Assembly (NCBI RefSeq): GCF_905171775.1
Contig: NC_053490.1
Span: 157,640,469-157,704,468, forward strand
DNA: 64,000 bases
Source: Rana temporaria
Lineage: Eukaryota > Chordata > Amphibia > Anura > Ranidae
Direction of reading: 5' to 3'
Every line of letters starts with the position of its first letter. Position 1 is the first letter of the stretch. Shown here piece by piece: positions 20,610-34,441 of this stretch. Under the pieces are notes generated by a model. The model saw nothing but the letters and a program-made list of their open reading frames with translations, did no database searches and had not been told where the DNA came from. Both the position numbers and the translations under genes were made by a program.

Positions 20610-23070
20610 GGTATCTGGGACATCAAAAGCAGTACAATTGAGAGGTTGACAACACAGCAACTGAAAAGCTAACAAGCCCACAGGTTAACAGAGTGGGCTC
20701 AAACGGCATCATCTGAGGCTTGAACTTGCACCTGTTAACTTTTAACGAATGTGCTAAATAAAGACCAGGTGGCAGTTTTGCAAATCTGAGAAACAAATGC
20801 CTGATGCAGAAGAACCCAAGAAGCGCTAACTGATCTGGTGGAGTGCACTTTAATGGGCCAAGGCTTGAATGGCCAGCTGTCAAATCTATCTGATGATAGT
20901 GGAACAGGAAGCAGTCTGTCCCCTAGGAGCACTCTCAGGAATTATAAACAAATTCAGACTGTCTAAAGAGAGTAGTAGCTGAGCGATAGATGTAACTGTG
21001 TGTACTACATCCAGATAATAGGGAAAAATCTCCTATGGATATCGCTGAGCAGTCAAAAGAGTGAAAAAGGTAGAACCATGTCTATAATAAGTTGATAGGA
21101 AGAAACCACTTAGGGAAAAAAAGGTGACCTTGGGCCTCAAAGACAACCTTGTCTTTGTGTACTAAAAGAAAGAGTTCTTCACAGATTAAAACTGCCAAGT
21201 CTCAATCACACCTTGCAAAAGTTGATGAATGAAGAAAGGAACCGTATGCGTAGGAGTAGACAGAGGTTGCCAAAGAACAGCCAGAACTAAATGTGGGAGA
21301 CGTCCTGTACAAAGGTTTGAGAGGCGAGTTGTCTTTGAAAAAGTACTGAGTGGGGCTGAGAGCTAAGAATTGACAATGGTAGTCAAGAACAAATGTTGAG
21401 CCAGACCTGACTGGAGAAAAGACACAAACTGACCCATGGAGTACTTTCTGGGATGTCATCACCTTGTGTTGCACAATGAGAAACATTCTTTCCAGGGACA
21501 ATGGTACCTTTTGCAAGAAGAGGATTTTCCTAGCTTTTAGGAGCGCATGACTAACTAAAATCGGGAAGGGTCCTGTCCTTCAGGTCCTAGGCTTCAACAG
21601 CCAGGCTATTTAAACTAGCAACCCAGAAGCAGTGTAGTAAGATGGTCCTTGGTAAAGATGATACAGATGATCTTGACCAATTAAGAGTCTGCCAGAAATC
21701 AACTGAGGTCCAAGCACAATGTCCTCCTGGGCAGGTTTGATGCACTGAGACCCAACATAATGCCCTCCACCAAAATCTTGCAAAGATATATAAAGAGTTT
21801 CATAATAGGTAAGGAGTATATTAGCCTGAACTGCTTCCACACAGTGATTAGAAGATCCAATGTAAAGCATAGAGGATCCCTGGACCTAGAAACAAACCTG
21901 TTTAATTTGTTGCAGAACATAAGAACCAGAAGTCCCAAATCCAGTGTCTCACAACTGAGACAGGTGTTCTAAAAAAAAAAAATAAACATTCCAGAAGTTT
22001 ACACATGAGGATGTCCACCTGCCAATTTTCCACACCTGGCATGTGCACGGCAGAGAGCACTGAACCTGATGTTCTACTAAGCCAGGACAGACCAGAGGGA
22101 AGGGCAACAAATTGGTAATGTATGCAGTTCTGATGTGCCAGAAGATGGGGACATGCAAGTAGGCACTCTTAAAGTTCACAGAGGCTAGGAGGTCTCCTGA
22201 ATGGAAATAAGCAATGAATAACCTGACAGATTCCATGAAGAATTGTTGTACCCGGAGGAAGGTGCTCAAAACATTTAGATCCAGTATAGGCCCTCCCTCT
22301 GGCCTTGGGGGCAGTGAAGAAGTTTAAATAAAAACCCTGGAACCTAACCCTTTCTAGGAAAATGTCTATGACCCCATGAGATTAGACATGCTCCAGCGTA
22401 GCATAGGGATGTGCTAATCTTAGGCAGTTTTGACAACATGAAGCACAGTGAAGGAAGAAACCAAAATGACAGGTGGGAACAATATACTGAACCATCTAAA
22501 ATGTCCATCTGGGACCAGATGGCTTGAAAGACCAACAGTGGTACCCCCTTTCCCAAGTTGGAACACTTACTTATTTAAACATTTAGACATTTAAAGTCTC
22601 CAGGTCCAAGATGGGGGTCGATGTCCGTTTTGGTTATAGAACACAAGTGTTAACGTAAAACCCCTAAAACTTTTCTGTTGGTGGAAAAATTTAAAAAACT
22701 TCCAGGTTCAAGAATTCGGAAAAAGCGGTAATCAGGACCACTTGCCTATATAGAAACACAGGCATGCAAGAGGAGGGGGAAGACAGTGTAATTGCAGCTT
22801 TTAACCCCATAAAAACAATTCTCTTACCCATGCATTAAAGTTGCTTTCTAAACAGGTCTCCCACAAAGGTCAACAGACATCCCTCCGCGTTTGAAACTGG
22901 GGGCATGCCTCTAGGGTGAAGAGAACTTGTAAACATGGATGGATGCCCAAGGTTTTCGCCTGAATAGGGCCCCTGGATTAGGTCTGGACATGGAGGTTTG
23001 AGTCTAGGAGTAAAAAAATAACTATCCTGGGGCTGGTTTAGATAAGTTTGTGGTTTGGGCTTCATTTGTT
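20610..23070 (-). pseudogene. Decayed DIRS-type retrotransposon
   Basis: Minus-strand fragments in several frames follow DIRS order. From right to left: GPILDLNVLSTFLRVQQFFM and GDLLASVNFKSAYLHVPI (reverse transcriptase, 22160-22310), a PRRTLCLDLS segment matching the PRRPW block of the intact element (about 21730), and KVHSTRSVSASW with ICKTATWSLFSTFVK (tyrosine recombinase C-terminus, about 20735-20850). It is full of stops and frameshifts, and the catalytic aspartate of the first reverse transcriptase motif reads N. It is clearly older than, and divergent from, the element at 11926-17407. The 22835-23065 frame may be the gag end but is not recognisable. Borders are approximate, and no inverted repeats were found. 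Confidence 0.8.
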
Positions 23071-23269
23071 AACAACCTTTACGAGGGTGCTCAAATAGGC
23101 ACCAAAAATCTGTTAACCATTAAACGGCATGCATAACAAGCAGTTTTTTTATTGCTGATCCACAGATCTGTGACAGCTGCACACATTTCTCTCTTGCGGC
23201 CTTGTATATCTCTAAATCTCTATGTTTATTACAGCTAGCAGTTATCTTCATTACCAGAAGGTAAAATTC

Positions 23270-25660
23270 TAAACTAAAATCCTGTCATCTAGGTCATCCC
23301 AAGTTATCCAAACTGGTCAATAAAGATCAGGTGGGTTTTGTACCCTCCAGACACGCTGGGGATAACATGAGGCGCACTATTGAACAAATTGACTCGTCCG
23401 GCACTTGTATAGAGTTTAGATGCCTAAAAGACATTTGATCGCTTAAGCTGCCACTTCATGTTTTCTACGTTTTTCGTAATTTGGGTTTAAGGGTCCCTTC
23501 CTCGCAGCTTTACGGGCCTTGTATTCTCAAACATCTGCAGATGGCCTAATTTTTATCCCCTTTTTTTTCCCATGTCAAACGGCACCAGACAGGGATGCCC
23601 TCTTCTTTTTATCCTCTGTCTGGAGCCTCTGGCGGAAGAAATCCGATGTCACCCTGACACCAGGGGGATATTGATGAGACAGTGGGAGTACAAGTTATCC
23701 CTCTTTGCTGATAATATCCTTTTAACGTTGACGAATCCGATCATTTTACTTCCTTCCCTACACTCCCTTCTACATACTATTGGGTCTATATCGGGCTATA
23801 AAATTAATACTGCTAAAACTGAAGCCCTCCCCCTGCACATATCGCCAGATACTTTAACACAAACCTTTAAAGTCTACACCCTCCAAATGGTATTTGGGTA
23901 TCCAGCCTACCTCCTCCTACGCTAGCATATACTCTGCTAACTACCCCCCTTTGTTTCAGGACATATATCGATGCCTCCACCAATGGGCTACATACCCTAT
24001 AACCATGTTAGGAAGAATCAACGTCGTGAAAATGTCTGTGTTGCCACGGTTACTATATCTCTTTGAAACCCTACCAGTTGCAGTACCTGTCGGTCAGCTT
24101 AAAGCCCTTCACAGAGGTTTTTTTAAATTCATATGGAACAACAAGACGCACACCGGATTGCCAGCTCTGTTTTTTTTTCTCTAAAAACTCAAGGGGTCTG
24201 GGAGCCCTTGATATTACTAAGTATTATTACGCCTCTCACCTCCGGGCTGTAGTCTCCTGGTCATGTCAGGTGGCTCCAAAATCGGTGGTCAGAGATTGAG
24301 CGGGGCGCCATTCATCCGATCCACCTATGCTCCTTGGTATGGTCTCACCTGCTATTAACTGACCCCGTATTTAAGTACATGTGTTTAGCACCAATGTTAT
24401 TCACTATGTCCATATGGCGTAAATGTGTGTTGAAGTACTCCCTCACCTCACCATGTCCTCTATCCAATATACTGTTAAATATGGCCCTACCAGACAGACT
24501 GTCCGTTGGATGCCTATTGCCTTGGATGCAGACACCTCTCTTCCAACTGTGTAATCTGATACACCTGGTCACTCGCATGCTCCAAACGTTTGCGACACTG
24601 CAGGAAAAATTCTCTATTCCTCAAAACCTATTCTAATTCTACCTTCAGGTCAGACATTTTTTGCAATCAATGTCCCAGTCTCTCATCCTGGACATACCTA
24701 CCCCTTTTGAACACCTATGTGCTGAGGGCCCTCACCAATTGCATCTAATCTCCTTCATATACCATATTCTACATTATTCCACAAAAATATTAGATGATGC
24801 TCACTTACACATGTGTAAATGGAACACTCTATTAGGACGTCCTATTACATTGCAAACATGGGCCAAAATTTGGTCATCAACTTTTAAGTCCTTCAAGTGT
24901 GTGGTGCAGAGAGACGGCTGTGAAGATCCTAATGTTTTGGTATAGGACTCCAGAGTGTATCCATCATATGGAACCCACACTCTAAGCTAAGTTTTGGAGA
25001 TGTGGTACAGAGATAGGTTTGCACTTTCATATTTTTTGGACTTGCTCATGTCTTCAGGCATTCTGGTCAGAGGTAATGCAAATACTTCAGTGTGTGACAG
25101 GTCTGCCACTCCCCTTAGACCCTTATCCATTATTTGCTAGGGCTCCTTTTTCTGGGTATTTCTAACCCGACTAAACGTCCAATCTCCTATATCCTCTTAG
25201 CAGGAAAAAAGGGCTTCACCACGTTGTGTTGGCTGTCAACTACCCCTCCCTCCCAATTACAATTTGTACAACTTATAGCAGAGATCAGAAGGATGGAGTT
25301 CCTTACAACCAATGTTCATGACACAGTTTCTCAGTTTAACAAAATTTGGGAGCCCTGGGACCAATCGGATTATGGGGATCATATAAATTGATTGAATTTT
25401 TGGAGTCTGTTGTCTTGGTGTAATTTGTATGCGTTTGTCTTCCGTTATAATGCCCTTCTGTAGATCCCTTTATTATGAGATGACACTCAATTATATATGC
25501 CATATACTGTATATTTCTGCCCTTTGATAACCTTTAAAACCATTGTTTTCATAGCAAGATGAGAAAGTTCTGACAATGTGTCATGGCTATTTGGTCTCAT
25601 GTCCTGTTTTTTCTATTGTTTTCCGAATTAATAAATAATAAAAATACAATAACAAAATAA
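23270..25660 (+). pseudogene. L1-type LINE ORF2 relic (3' half)
   Basis: The reading starts at KLVNKDQVGFVPSRHAGDN in the reverse transcriptase. It continues with GTRQGCPLLFILCLEPLAEE, LSLFADNILLTL (the FADD motif mutated to FADN), SGYKINTAKTEALPL, LGRINVVKMSVLPRLLYLFE, the FKFIWNNK region and the long C-terminal part, through FHIFW-like and CWRCG-like remnants around 24990-25060. It ends with an A-rich tail near 25625-25660. Several frameshifts and stops separate the pieces. It is 5'-truncated and antisense to DIAPH3. Confidence 0.87.
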
Positions 25661-25739
25661 ATTGTAAACTAGGCTGAAATCTGCATCAGTTATTCAAACC
25701 CTGAACTTGCAGCACCTTAAAAGGATAACTGAAGTAAAA

Positions 25740-27130
25740 GAAACCTCAGGATTACATCAAATATGTGGGGTCCATTCACTTCCCTATAGCCAGGGGGACC
25801 CGTCAAGTGTGTCCCCTATTACTGCTATTATTTGCAATAGCGATAGAGCCCTTAGCCGTGGCAATCTGCTCCAACCATGCTATTTTTGGAATCATGATAG
25901 CAGGAACCCGAAACAAACTCAGCCTCATTATTGATGATGTATTTCATCTCACTTTACCACACAAATCTGACCTTACTGAATTTGCCCTCCTCTCAGGACT
26001 GGATGTAAACAGTAAATCTAAAGCACTTAAAACAGTTGTAAACTCTGGCTGGTTACAAGAAAAAAAAAAAAGCTTTGCACACTAGCACATTATGAAATAC
26101 TTACATTGTAAGAAAGCCTTCTAACGGCACGCTGTCACCGCTGAGAGGGCTGACATCTTCCCCTGGTCTTTCTTCCAGGTTCGCACACGGGGCCGTCAGT
26201 TCCGTGAATGAGCTCTGAGCAAGTAATAATGGACCCTTAGAGTGTATGCGCTGGTGACGTCACCATCTGCATCCAGGGTGAATTTCTTCTAAACGGTGCA
26301 CGCTTAGGAGATATTAATTTTACCTACAGGTAAACCTTATTAAAGGCTTACCCTATAGGTAAAAATCACCAAGCAAGCTTTACTATCGGTTTAATGTTAC
26401 TCTACCACCGGGCTGTCTCACCTCATTAGGACGACATATTTACCGAAGCTTCTATACGGTACTACTTCTGCACCCTCCCATTCTGGATCCCTACGGCAAT
26501 GTTCCGTTCTTTACAGCAACAAATTGTAATTTTAATATAGCACAGCGCTAGGCCTATGCTGGCATGGTGTATTCTAGTAATAAGTAAGCTCTTAGGGAGT
26601 CAGTCTGCCACATCTCCTAAAATATTATAAGGCAGCTCAATTAGACTATATCCCAAATATAATTTTGTGTCTCTAAGAGCCCAAAGTTGCAATCCCATAT
26701 GCGTAAATATTCTTTTCTGCCACCCCACCCTCCCAGCAGGAAAATAAATTACCACATAACAAGATATTCTGCTATGTTCAAATAAAACATTTCTTGATGA
26801 CAAACATATGCTGCCTGGAAGGCCTGTTGATGCGCATATCTTTTGAAATTAAGTGTGCCTCAGACCCACACACTATAGGCCTGATCTCATTTATCCAGAC
26901 CCAACGCATAGACTGGACCCATATATGGGAGTCCACCAAATCTGGTTCCACTAACGTTCTACCGGTGGAAACGAATTATAAAATAATTGCTCACTATTGT
27001 GCTTCCACAACTGCAGACAAAAAAGGCACATTTCTCCATGTGTGGTTGACATGGTCTGTGGTAAACCACTTCTGGGCTAGTATTCATGAAAAACTGAGGG
27101 GACAGAGCTAAACCTATTGTTTGTACGACG
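25740..27130 (+). pseudogene. Second L1-type ORF2 relic, split by a TTAA MITE
   Basis: Encodes RGTRQVCPLLLLLFAIAIEP, KLSLIIDDVFHLTL and LSGLDVNSKSKAL up to 26026. It then resumes after the insertion at 26027-26394 (removal reads on without a break as KALNVTLPPG) and ends with a degenerate GTFLHVWLTWSVVNHFW block near 27035-27075. The reverse transcriptase motif reads IDD preceded by a changed residue. Stops occur in the second part. Antisense to DIAPH3. Confidence 0.8.
26027..26394. mobile_element. TTAA-flanked MITE with internal CTAAACG hairpin, copy 1
   Basis: Ends TTAAAACAGTTGTAAAC / TTTACTATCGGTTTAA, with TTAA on each side. It contains TTCTAAACGGTGCACGCTTAGGAG (26287-26310 as a stem-loop), shared with the copy at 37623-37985. 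Confidence 0.75.
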
Positions 27131-28792
27131 CCTACCAATGTATCCACAAAACTTTCCCTTTTCCTCTTGTTATCTGAATGCCCAATTTAAACAGTTTTGT
27201 TGTGGTTATTACTAATAAAATTACTGAACACAGTTTGCTCGGCCTGAGCGATTCACTGACTATACTGTCTTTTTGAATACATCTCTCAAATGACAAATAT
27301 GTTTCAAATATTTTACTGTTTGCATTTACACTTCCTTTATTGATTTTTTTTTCTGGTTTTAAAAAAAACAAACTCTGCATATACTGTACATAAAACACTT
27401 ATTCATTAAAACACTTCATGCATAAAACACAATAAAAAAAATCTTAAAAACAAAAAATACAAAGGGTACAAGACAGAGTAATTAGATATGTATACAAACT
27501 CATTAGCTCTGCTCAGGCAGAAAATATTGTTCAATTTTCTAATTACATGGCCCTCAGGATGACACCAAATAAAGTAAATGTTTCATTTTTCACAATTTGA
27601 CTTACAATTATTGCATATTTTTAATAAGCTGATCAAGATTCTACTTTTTGATAACATGAAAAGTAATAACTGCAGGATTTCGACCTTCTAATGGTGAGCT
27701 TACAGATAATCTCACAAAAAAGCTGAAAGGTTTTGTGGAACACGCTGTTTTGTAAATAACAAGCCCACATATTAAAAAATGTATGTATGTTGTTACACCA
27801 GAGTGATTAAAAAAGGCCAAATAACTTGCAAAGTTACAATAGATGAACAAAATTCAAATAACATATAGGACAATAAATGGGTTTTCGACTACAAAAAAGG
27901 CTGACAAGCGTTGTACTCCTGGCATTAATCATTGTGGCCACAGTGCTTGATTATAATTTTTTCAATGACATTACAGCAACAAAACATCACGTCAGGTTCC
28001 TTTTAAATGTACCCGTAAAAAAAAAAAAAAAAAAAAAAACATGTACGGTTTAGAAAAATGAAACAAATCGTTGTGATATGAGGTAGCTCTAGATTGTCAG
28101 TCTGTCGTATTGCCAAAAGCAGTCTTTTATTTTCAAAAACAGTCAGACAGAAAAAAACATTTTCAGCAAAGAACACAAAATAATGCATATGCTGGTTCAA
28201 AATTGCCAAACTACTTAAAGAGGTGCACCGCCACCATACCAGTCACACTCTTTTTTGAGGTTTCCCATTAGCTTCATTGATCCCAAGTTGGAGGTTTTCA
28301 CAGCTCAGCCACTGTGGCTCAATCCTAAGCACAGCAGCTAAATGTTTCTGCTTACTTTTCTGGACTCTGAGGCACTTGGGTTAATTCCCATTCTGACCAA
28401 AGTTACTGTAATCAGGATTTGGAGGTTCTTCCCACCCAAAACTCTTCTAATCTCCAAAATTAAGGGTCCATAAAAAGGACTTCAGAGAGCAATCCGTTGA
28501 GCACAAAAAAAAACCTGTACTTTCCTCTCCAGCAAGACTACCTCGGAACTCGAGAGCGAGCCTGCTCAGGTGCCCCCATAACAAGCAGCACTCTGCAGGA
28601 GAGAACTATGAGCACCGGTGGGGGACCTGAGAATATTGCCTTTAATATTGCTTTAAGGTTTTTCTTGGGGAGGGCTTAAATGCTTGGGCTTAAGTAAAAA
28701 TGTTTGCAATTAATTTGCTGGTCCCTATGCCCTCTACCCAGTGGCACTCCGCCAGAGAATATACCAGGGGAACATAACCAGCTGACAGTAAA
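27131..28792. other. Unassigned AT-rich DNA with poly(A)
   Basis: No gene recognised. A24-like tract at 28018-28039. No bordered transposon could be assigned; the sequence 28200-28490 may be part of an old repeat. Confidence 0.4.
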
Positions 28793-29105
28793 AGCCTAAT
28801 ACACACGATCAGAAAATGGTATGAAAAATACCACTTTTGAAGCAATTGTGCGGTATTCTGAGCATTTGAAAGCTGATCAGAACAGGTCATGCTAAATTAT
28901 CAGATGGGACAAGCACGAAAATTTTTCCCATACGATGCCAGATCATATCATTTTAATTTAATCAGTACAGTACATCACATCCAAATTTGTATTCTGTAGT
29001 CAAAGAATTTTCATAACTTTAGTAACCTCTTCATTTTCGATATGGAGAACCGTATGAAAAAAAAAAAGACGATTATTCTTCTGATAATTTTATTGTGTAT
29101 ATTAG
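28793..29105. repeat. Truncated MITE with AAGCCTAATACACACGATCA end
   Basis: The left end resembles the TTA-flanked family at 19385 (GTACACACGATC). The right end is decayed, so only a partial copy is claimed. Confidence 0.5.
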
Positions 29106-29212
29106 ATTTAGGCCGATTAACTTGAGTACAACTAGACTGCTTTATTCTCTTGCCCTTATCGCAAGCGGCTGCTATAGCTGCTGGCAATAATCGCCATCTT
29201 CTCCAGGCATGC

Positions 29213-29246
29213 ATATACACACACACACACGCACACACCCACCAGG
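29213..29246. repeat. (CA)n microsatellite
   Basis: Short imperfect run of CA dinucleotides. Confidence 0.85.
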
Positions 29247-30092
29247 AGAAGACAATGGCCCGTAGGAGGTTGCAGGAAAGAAATTTGCTCCATCTATGGC
29301 CAGGCTTACACACATATAAAATCCCTTACTGTGTGGAGTGTCTTAAAGTAAATCTTTAAAAGAAATGGAGAGTCTGCCTATCTCTTTCTCAAAAAAAAAA
29401 AAAAAGATTATAATGGTTACAATTCTGACCCACTGGCTACAGAACCTTCAAGGCCGATTGAAAGCATACCATATCACAATTCCAGTAAATGCACATTAAC
29501 ACACTACAGATATGCAATGTTGTACATGGCAATCCAATGCTAATCTACAACGTGCTGCAATTCACCTGCGTTGTAGCACACATCAACGAATAGCGTAAAA
29601 AGCTCAATGCATTGTGCTGTCTGCACTAAAAAAAGGCGATACTAAGTTTCCCTGCGTGCAAAGATAGCCATTCATTTTAAATAGTCTGGCTAATGAAATG
29701 TACTACAGTGTTAATCTGCACACTCTCTCTGGATTAGTGATTGTCAGTATTAAAACCAGAGGGCCTATATGACCGCAGGTGTTTGCAAACTAGCATCTGT
29801 ACAATAAGTCGTCAGCAGTGGCAGCCTCCATGTTTCTCCCATCAATGGTTTCATAGCAGGATCATACAATGCACAATTAGTTTCCACTAAATGACTAACC
29901 AACATGTTTAGCTACTTTTTGTCCACCCATGCACCATTAGATTTATACTACCTATGGACAGAATATGGGATGCCAGCCATGTCCAAAACAACTGCACACC
30001 AAGCTGATCACAACCTTCTCATAGGTTGATGCATGTGTATTTGGAAAACTGCACAATGCTTGGTGGTTGTTTGCAATAAGCCTCATCCTTGC
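29247..30092. other. Unassigned DNA
   Basis: A15-like tract at 29391-29405. No gene or bordered element recognised. Confidence 0.4.
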
Positions 30093-31064
30093 TTAACCAC
30101 TTAAGGACCGCCTCCTGCACATATACGTCGGCAGAATGGCACAGCTGGGCACATCCACGTACAGGTACGTTCTGTACTAGTACGCAGCCGTGGGTCGCGG
30201 GCGCACACCCGCGACCCGGTCCGAAGCTCCGGGACAGCGGGACTCGTGGACCCGATCGCCGCTGGAGTCCCGTGATTGGTCCCCGGAGCTAAAGAACGGG
30301 GAGAGCCGTGTGTAAACACGGCTTCCCCGTTCTTCACTGTGGCGGCGGCATCGATTGTGTCGTCCCTTATATAGGGGGACACAATCTATGACATCACACC
30401 TACAGCCACACCCCCCCTACAGTTGTAAACACACTTCAGGTCACACATAACTCCATCAGCGCCCCCTGTGGGTAACTCCCAAACTACAATTGTTATTTTC
30501 ACAATAAACAATGCATTTTAAATGCATTTTTTGCTGTGAAAATGACAATGGTCCCAAAAATGTGTCAAAATTGTCTGAAGTGTCCACCATAATGTCGCAG
30601 TCACGAAAGAAATCGCTGATCGCCGCCATTAGTAAAAAAAATAAATAATAAAAATGCAATAAAACTATCCCCTATTTTGTAAGCGCTATAAATTTTGGGC
30701 AAACCAACCGATAAATGCTTATTGCGATTTTTTTTTACCAAAAATAGATATAATACGTATTAGCCTAAACTGAGGGAAAAAAAAAGTTTAAATATATTTT
30801 TGGGGGATATTTATTATAGCAAAAAGTAAAAAATGTTTTCAAAATTGACGCTCTATTTTTGTTTATAGTGCAAAAAATAAAAACCGCAGAGGTGATAAAA
30901 TACCACCAAAAGAAAGCTCTATTTGTGGGGAAAAAAAGACGCCAATTTTGTTTGGGAGCCACGTCGCACGACCGCGCAATTGTCAGTTAAAGCGACGCAG
31001 TGCCGAATCGCAAAAAGGGGCCTGGTCTTTTACCTGCATTTTGGTCCGGGTCTTAAGTGGTTAA
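30093..31064. mobile_element. TTAA-flanked MITE with TTAACCACTTAAG ends, 972 bp
   Basis: Left end TTAACCACTTAAGGACCG, right end GGTCTTAAGTGGTTAA, with TTAA at both borders. It shares the terminal TTAACCACTT and the internal ATACCACCAAAAGAAA block with 1946-3694 and 35519-36452, but differs in most of its length. Non-coding. Confidence 0.88.
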
Positions 31065-31670
31065 AATCAAGGTGTGTGTGGATGTAACTAAACAGGAATG
31101 AACAGGAAAAATATGAGAATGATACGCATTATAGGGGAAAATGTATGAACGTGTTTGCTACTTTCAGTGAGTGGGAATGACAGTTCTAATGTTTGTTTCT
31201 AGGGAGGTTTATGCAGGACTTGCATTACTTTTGCATGTGAAAAGAGTTCACTGGAAAATTAGACAAAATATTTATTTTTGTGTTTGTTTTTTGTTTTTTT
31301 TAACAGAGAACATCATGAATTCACCAAAAATAGCAGTATTTGAGGAAATACCATATTCATCTGACATAGCACATTTAGATATGTACACACACACACAAGA
31401 AGAAAAAAATTGCAACAGTCACAAGCACCAAATGTCGTTAAGAGGTGGGTGGTGTTCTGACAATTATACAGAAAAACATTTACCCAATCACACACTCCCT
31501 ATACAGCCAGGGGTTCACTTCCACTATCAAGCTGAGATTGCTCTGCCTGACAGTAAAGTCCTAACTCAGTAACGGGTGCTGTAATGGAGTGAGCCCTCTG
31601 GTGCCTAGCAGGTGGTGGACCTAATCAAGGACATACAAGCAACACATAAAATAACATGTGTGTTTACTAC
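31065..31670. other. Unassigned DNA
   Basis: AT-rich, with a 133-codon frame (31171-31572) that shows no recognisable domain or codon regularity. I treat it as non-coding. Confidence 0.4.
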
Positions 31671-32515
31671 TGTGACAGAGGCTTTTGAAGGGGACTGCAG
31701 GGGAGCCTCTTGCCTACTGACTATGGGCCCCAGCTTTTGATGGGGCTCTATTCTTGGTTGGTGTGTGCCTGGGGGACCCTTGGAGTGGTGTTGTCTTGAA
31801 TTAGGGTCCATGTCTCCCCAAAACATACAGACTATGGGAATCTCGATTCGAGTACAGATTTGAGGCCTTTGTGCCCAAACCGGCAATGACTGCTTTGCTG
31901 GGGTCTCTTACGGGTCTGTTTATTAAGGTGTTAAGTGTTTATTGTTAAGTGTCTCTCTGTGTGCCTCCTTGGTGTGCATTCCCATTGTTAATTGAGTAAT
32001 TTATTGTTTCTATCTTTCTGATCATTTCTTGGAGATGTGATTAGTGTTGTGACCACTTTACCTTGTTAGCAAACCATTGAGGGATGTTGTGTGTTTATGC
32101 TTAGGATAATGTGTATTATATCCAGAGTTGTGGGCTGGGTGCCAAACTATCTGGGCACAATGGCTTGTTTAGGTGACTAGTTGTTAATTAGTTCATGTTA
32201 AGAAGATTGTGCTCAGCTATTAGTTGCTAGCTGCAGATTAGCACACGTGTATGTTGGTTATTCCTTAGCTATGTTACTTATATTCCTGTTTACAGTTTGT
32301 ACTGCTAGTGTAATGTAATCAAATGTTTATCTGATATTGCATGGTATATATTCTGTGTGAATTTACAATAAAGAGTTCCAGTATGCACCTAAGCTAGTGT
32401 TGTCTAGTATCGTGGGTGCAATATTCAGCTATAATACCAGATTCCTGGTTCCAGACTGGAGAAAGACATATCTTGATGGAAGCACCCAAGCTGGGTACTG
32501 GATGGTTCGGTCACA
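31671..32515. mobile_element. Possible solo LTR, 845 bp
   Basis: TGTGACAGAGG at the left and GGTTCGGTCACA at the right give TG...CA ends with TGTGAC/GTCACA inverted bases. ACAATAAAGAG at 32366-32376 followed by GT-rich sequence looks like a poly(A) signal region. No target duplication could be found, so the borders are tentative. Confidence 0.45.
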
Positions 32516-34438
32516 AGCATAAGAGGGTTAAACAGTGGCAAGAGAATACATGCATGCCTAAATATGTTTCCTCTAACAATACATCACCTGAATTTGCATG
32601 TTTATGCACCAAGCCAGTGGTTAACGCTTGCTGCCTTATCTCAGACTAATCTAGCTGAAGCAAGACAATAGTATAAGGTGGGAAAAATCAACCTAAGTTA
32701 ACAACCTTCTTCTGTGTCTTTGGCTTTCCAGAGGTGTTAATTTCAGTCTAACAACTATGATCTCTGCAATTAGGTTCAAAGGCAATTGTTTTATGAGATG
32801 AGTGAATATGAGTGAATATACCAAAGGCAGTTAATAACTTGGGTAAAACAAAATAACTAGATTACTAGATAACAAATAAACAAGCAAAATGTTAAAATGC
32901 CTAATGATCCTATTTCCTGGAATAGCTATGCTGTAAAACTCAAAACACCCTTTAAATGAAGCCATTCATACAGCACTGATGAATGTCACTAGATAGATTC
33001 ATTAAAAGTAAAAATCAACTTGCATACAGATGTTTGAGATTTAAATGGCAAGACAAGATCACATTGAAAAAAAGATACTTTAAGAAATGACATCTTTGCG
33101 TATTGCCATTCTGTTTCCATACTTTAATAATCAACAAGCTGTATGCCTTCAAGCATCTTATAATCAAATTCAAGCATGTATGTCAGTGTGAATTTCAAGG
33201 TGCTGCAAAGAGGCCTTTACCTCAATTCAATTTGTTTGAAAAGGCTAGGTACCTACACTGAGCTTAAATTAATTTGGTTTTTTTCCTCCAGCAGCTTGAA
33301 CCATTATCCCAAGGGGTGCTTGATATATGCACTGAATTTACAATTCATGCTTCACACTCCTTGACAATGTTTCTAGACAAACAGTTGTTATTTAAATCTG
33401 AAGAGCTATCAATTGTGCTTTAAGAGGGTGGGTTATAGAACAATGTCAAGCAACTGCAGTCAATATTTACAAGAATACAGCAACTGACAAGCATACTCAA
33501 CACAATAGCATATGAAGTAATAGTAACCAAATGCTACCAAATATATAATACCATCTCTTTTAGCACTCATTGAAAAGATTTTAAAGTGCAACTACACTGC
33601 ATCTAAGCACCACAAACAAAAATGCTATTAAATTCATTTTTAATATTCAAAGGAAACACACTCATCCATCCACGTTTCCATGTTTTATTTTGCTTTTAAA
33701 AACAACCCCTAGCATTTCTGGCCTTGGGAAATGGCAGATGATTCATGTAGCATTTACTTCCTGGAATCTACCTGCTCTGCAGAGCAGGAGGATGTGCTTA
33801 GCTGAGAAAACCCCTCCTCCTCTCCAGAAGACTCTGGGAATGTATGACATCATTTGCCTAGGCCTGGAAACCAGAAAGTAACTGAAGAAATAAAATAAAA
33901 AAGTGAATTTGATATCAAGGATAAGTTCACCATCTTTTTTGCAGGTAAAATAAAAATGTGCATTTAATATATATTTTTTGTTAGTCTGTAAAGAGTTGCA
34001 ATCTCAGGCTCTTGCAGACTGTTTGTGTATCTACCCATACCTCGGATAAGGCAGTAACTAAATGAACTACCCAGAGCGCTTCATCAGCACCCTGGCAGTT
34101 CATTGAGCACTACAAGCCATCAGATGCAAAGGCTGTTGGTACTTGGTAGTTCATTCATTCACAAAACTCTGTGAATAAATGAAAATGCTTTTTTGGGCAG
34201 CCCTGCATAGCCACATTTTTTTTTCAAATAGTGACAACAGGTGAGGAGAGAAGATCCCTGGTCTGCTGTCACAATTAGGTTGGAGATCTGAGAGAGGCTA
34301 CAGGAGCGTGAACATATTACCCTAAAGATGGATGGAACATGTGACATGTTCCAAAAGGTGACCCAATTATTTAAAAATGCTAGCAGCATAAGGATTAAAA
34401 ATAGTTCTATTGACTAAGGGAGTGTTTCGCTTTAAGAG
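32516..34438. other. Unassigned DNA
   Basis: No gene, RNA gene or bordered repeat recognised in this stretch of intron. Confidence 0.4.
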
Positions 34439-34441
34439 TTA

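Noticed and set aside
31671..32515. Full endogenous retrovirus
   Set aside because: Only LTR-like ends and a poly(A) signal are visible; no gag, pol or env coding sequence on either side.
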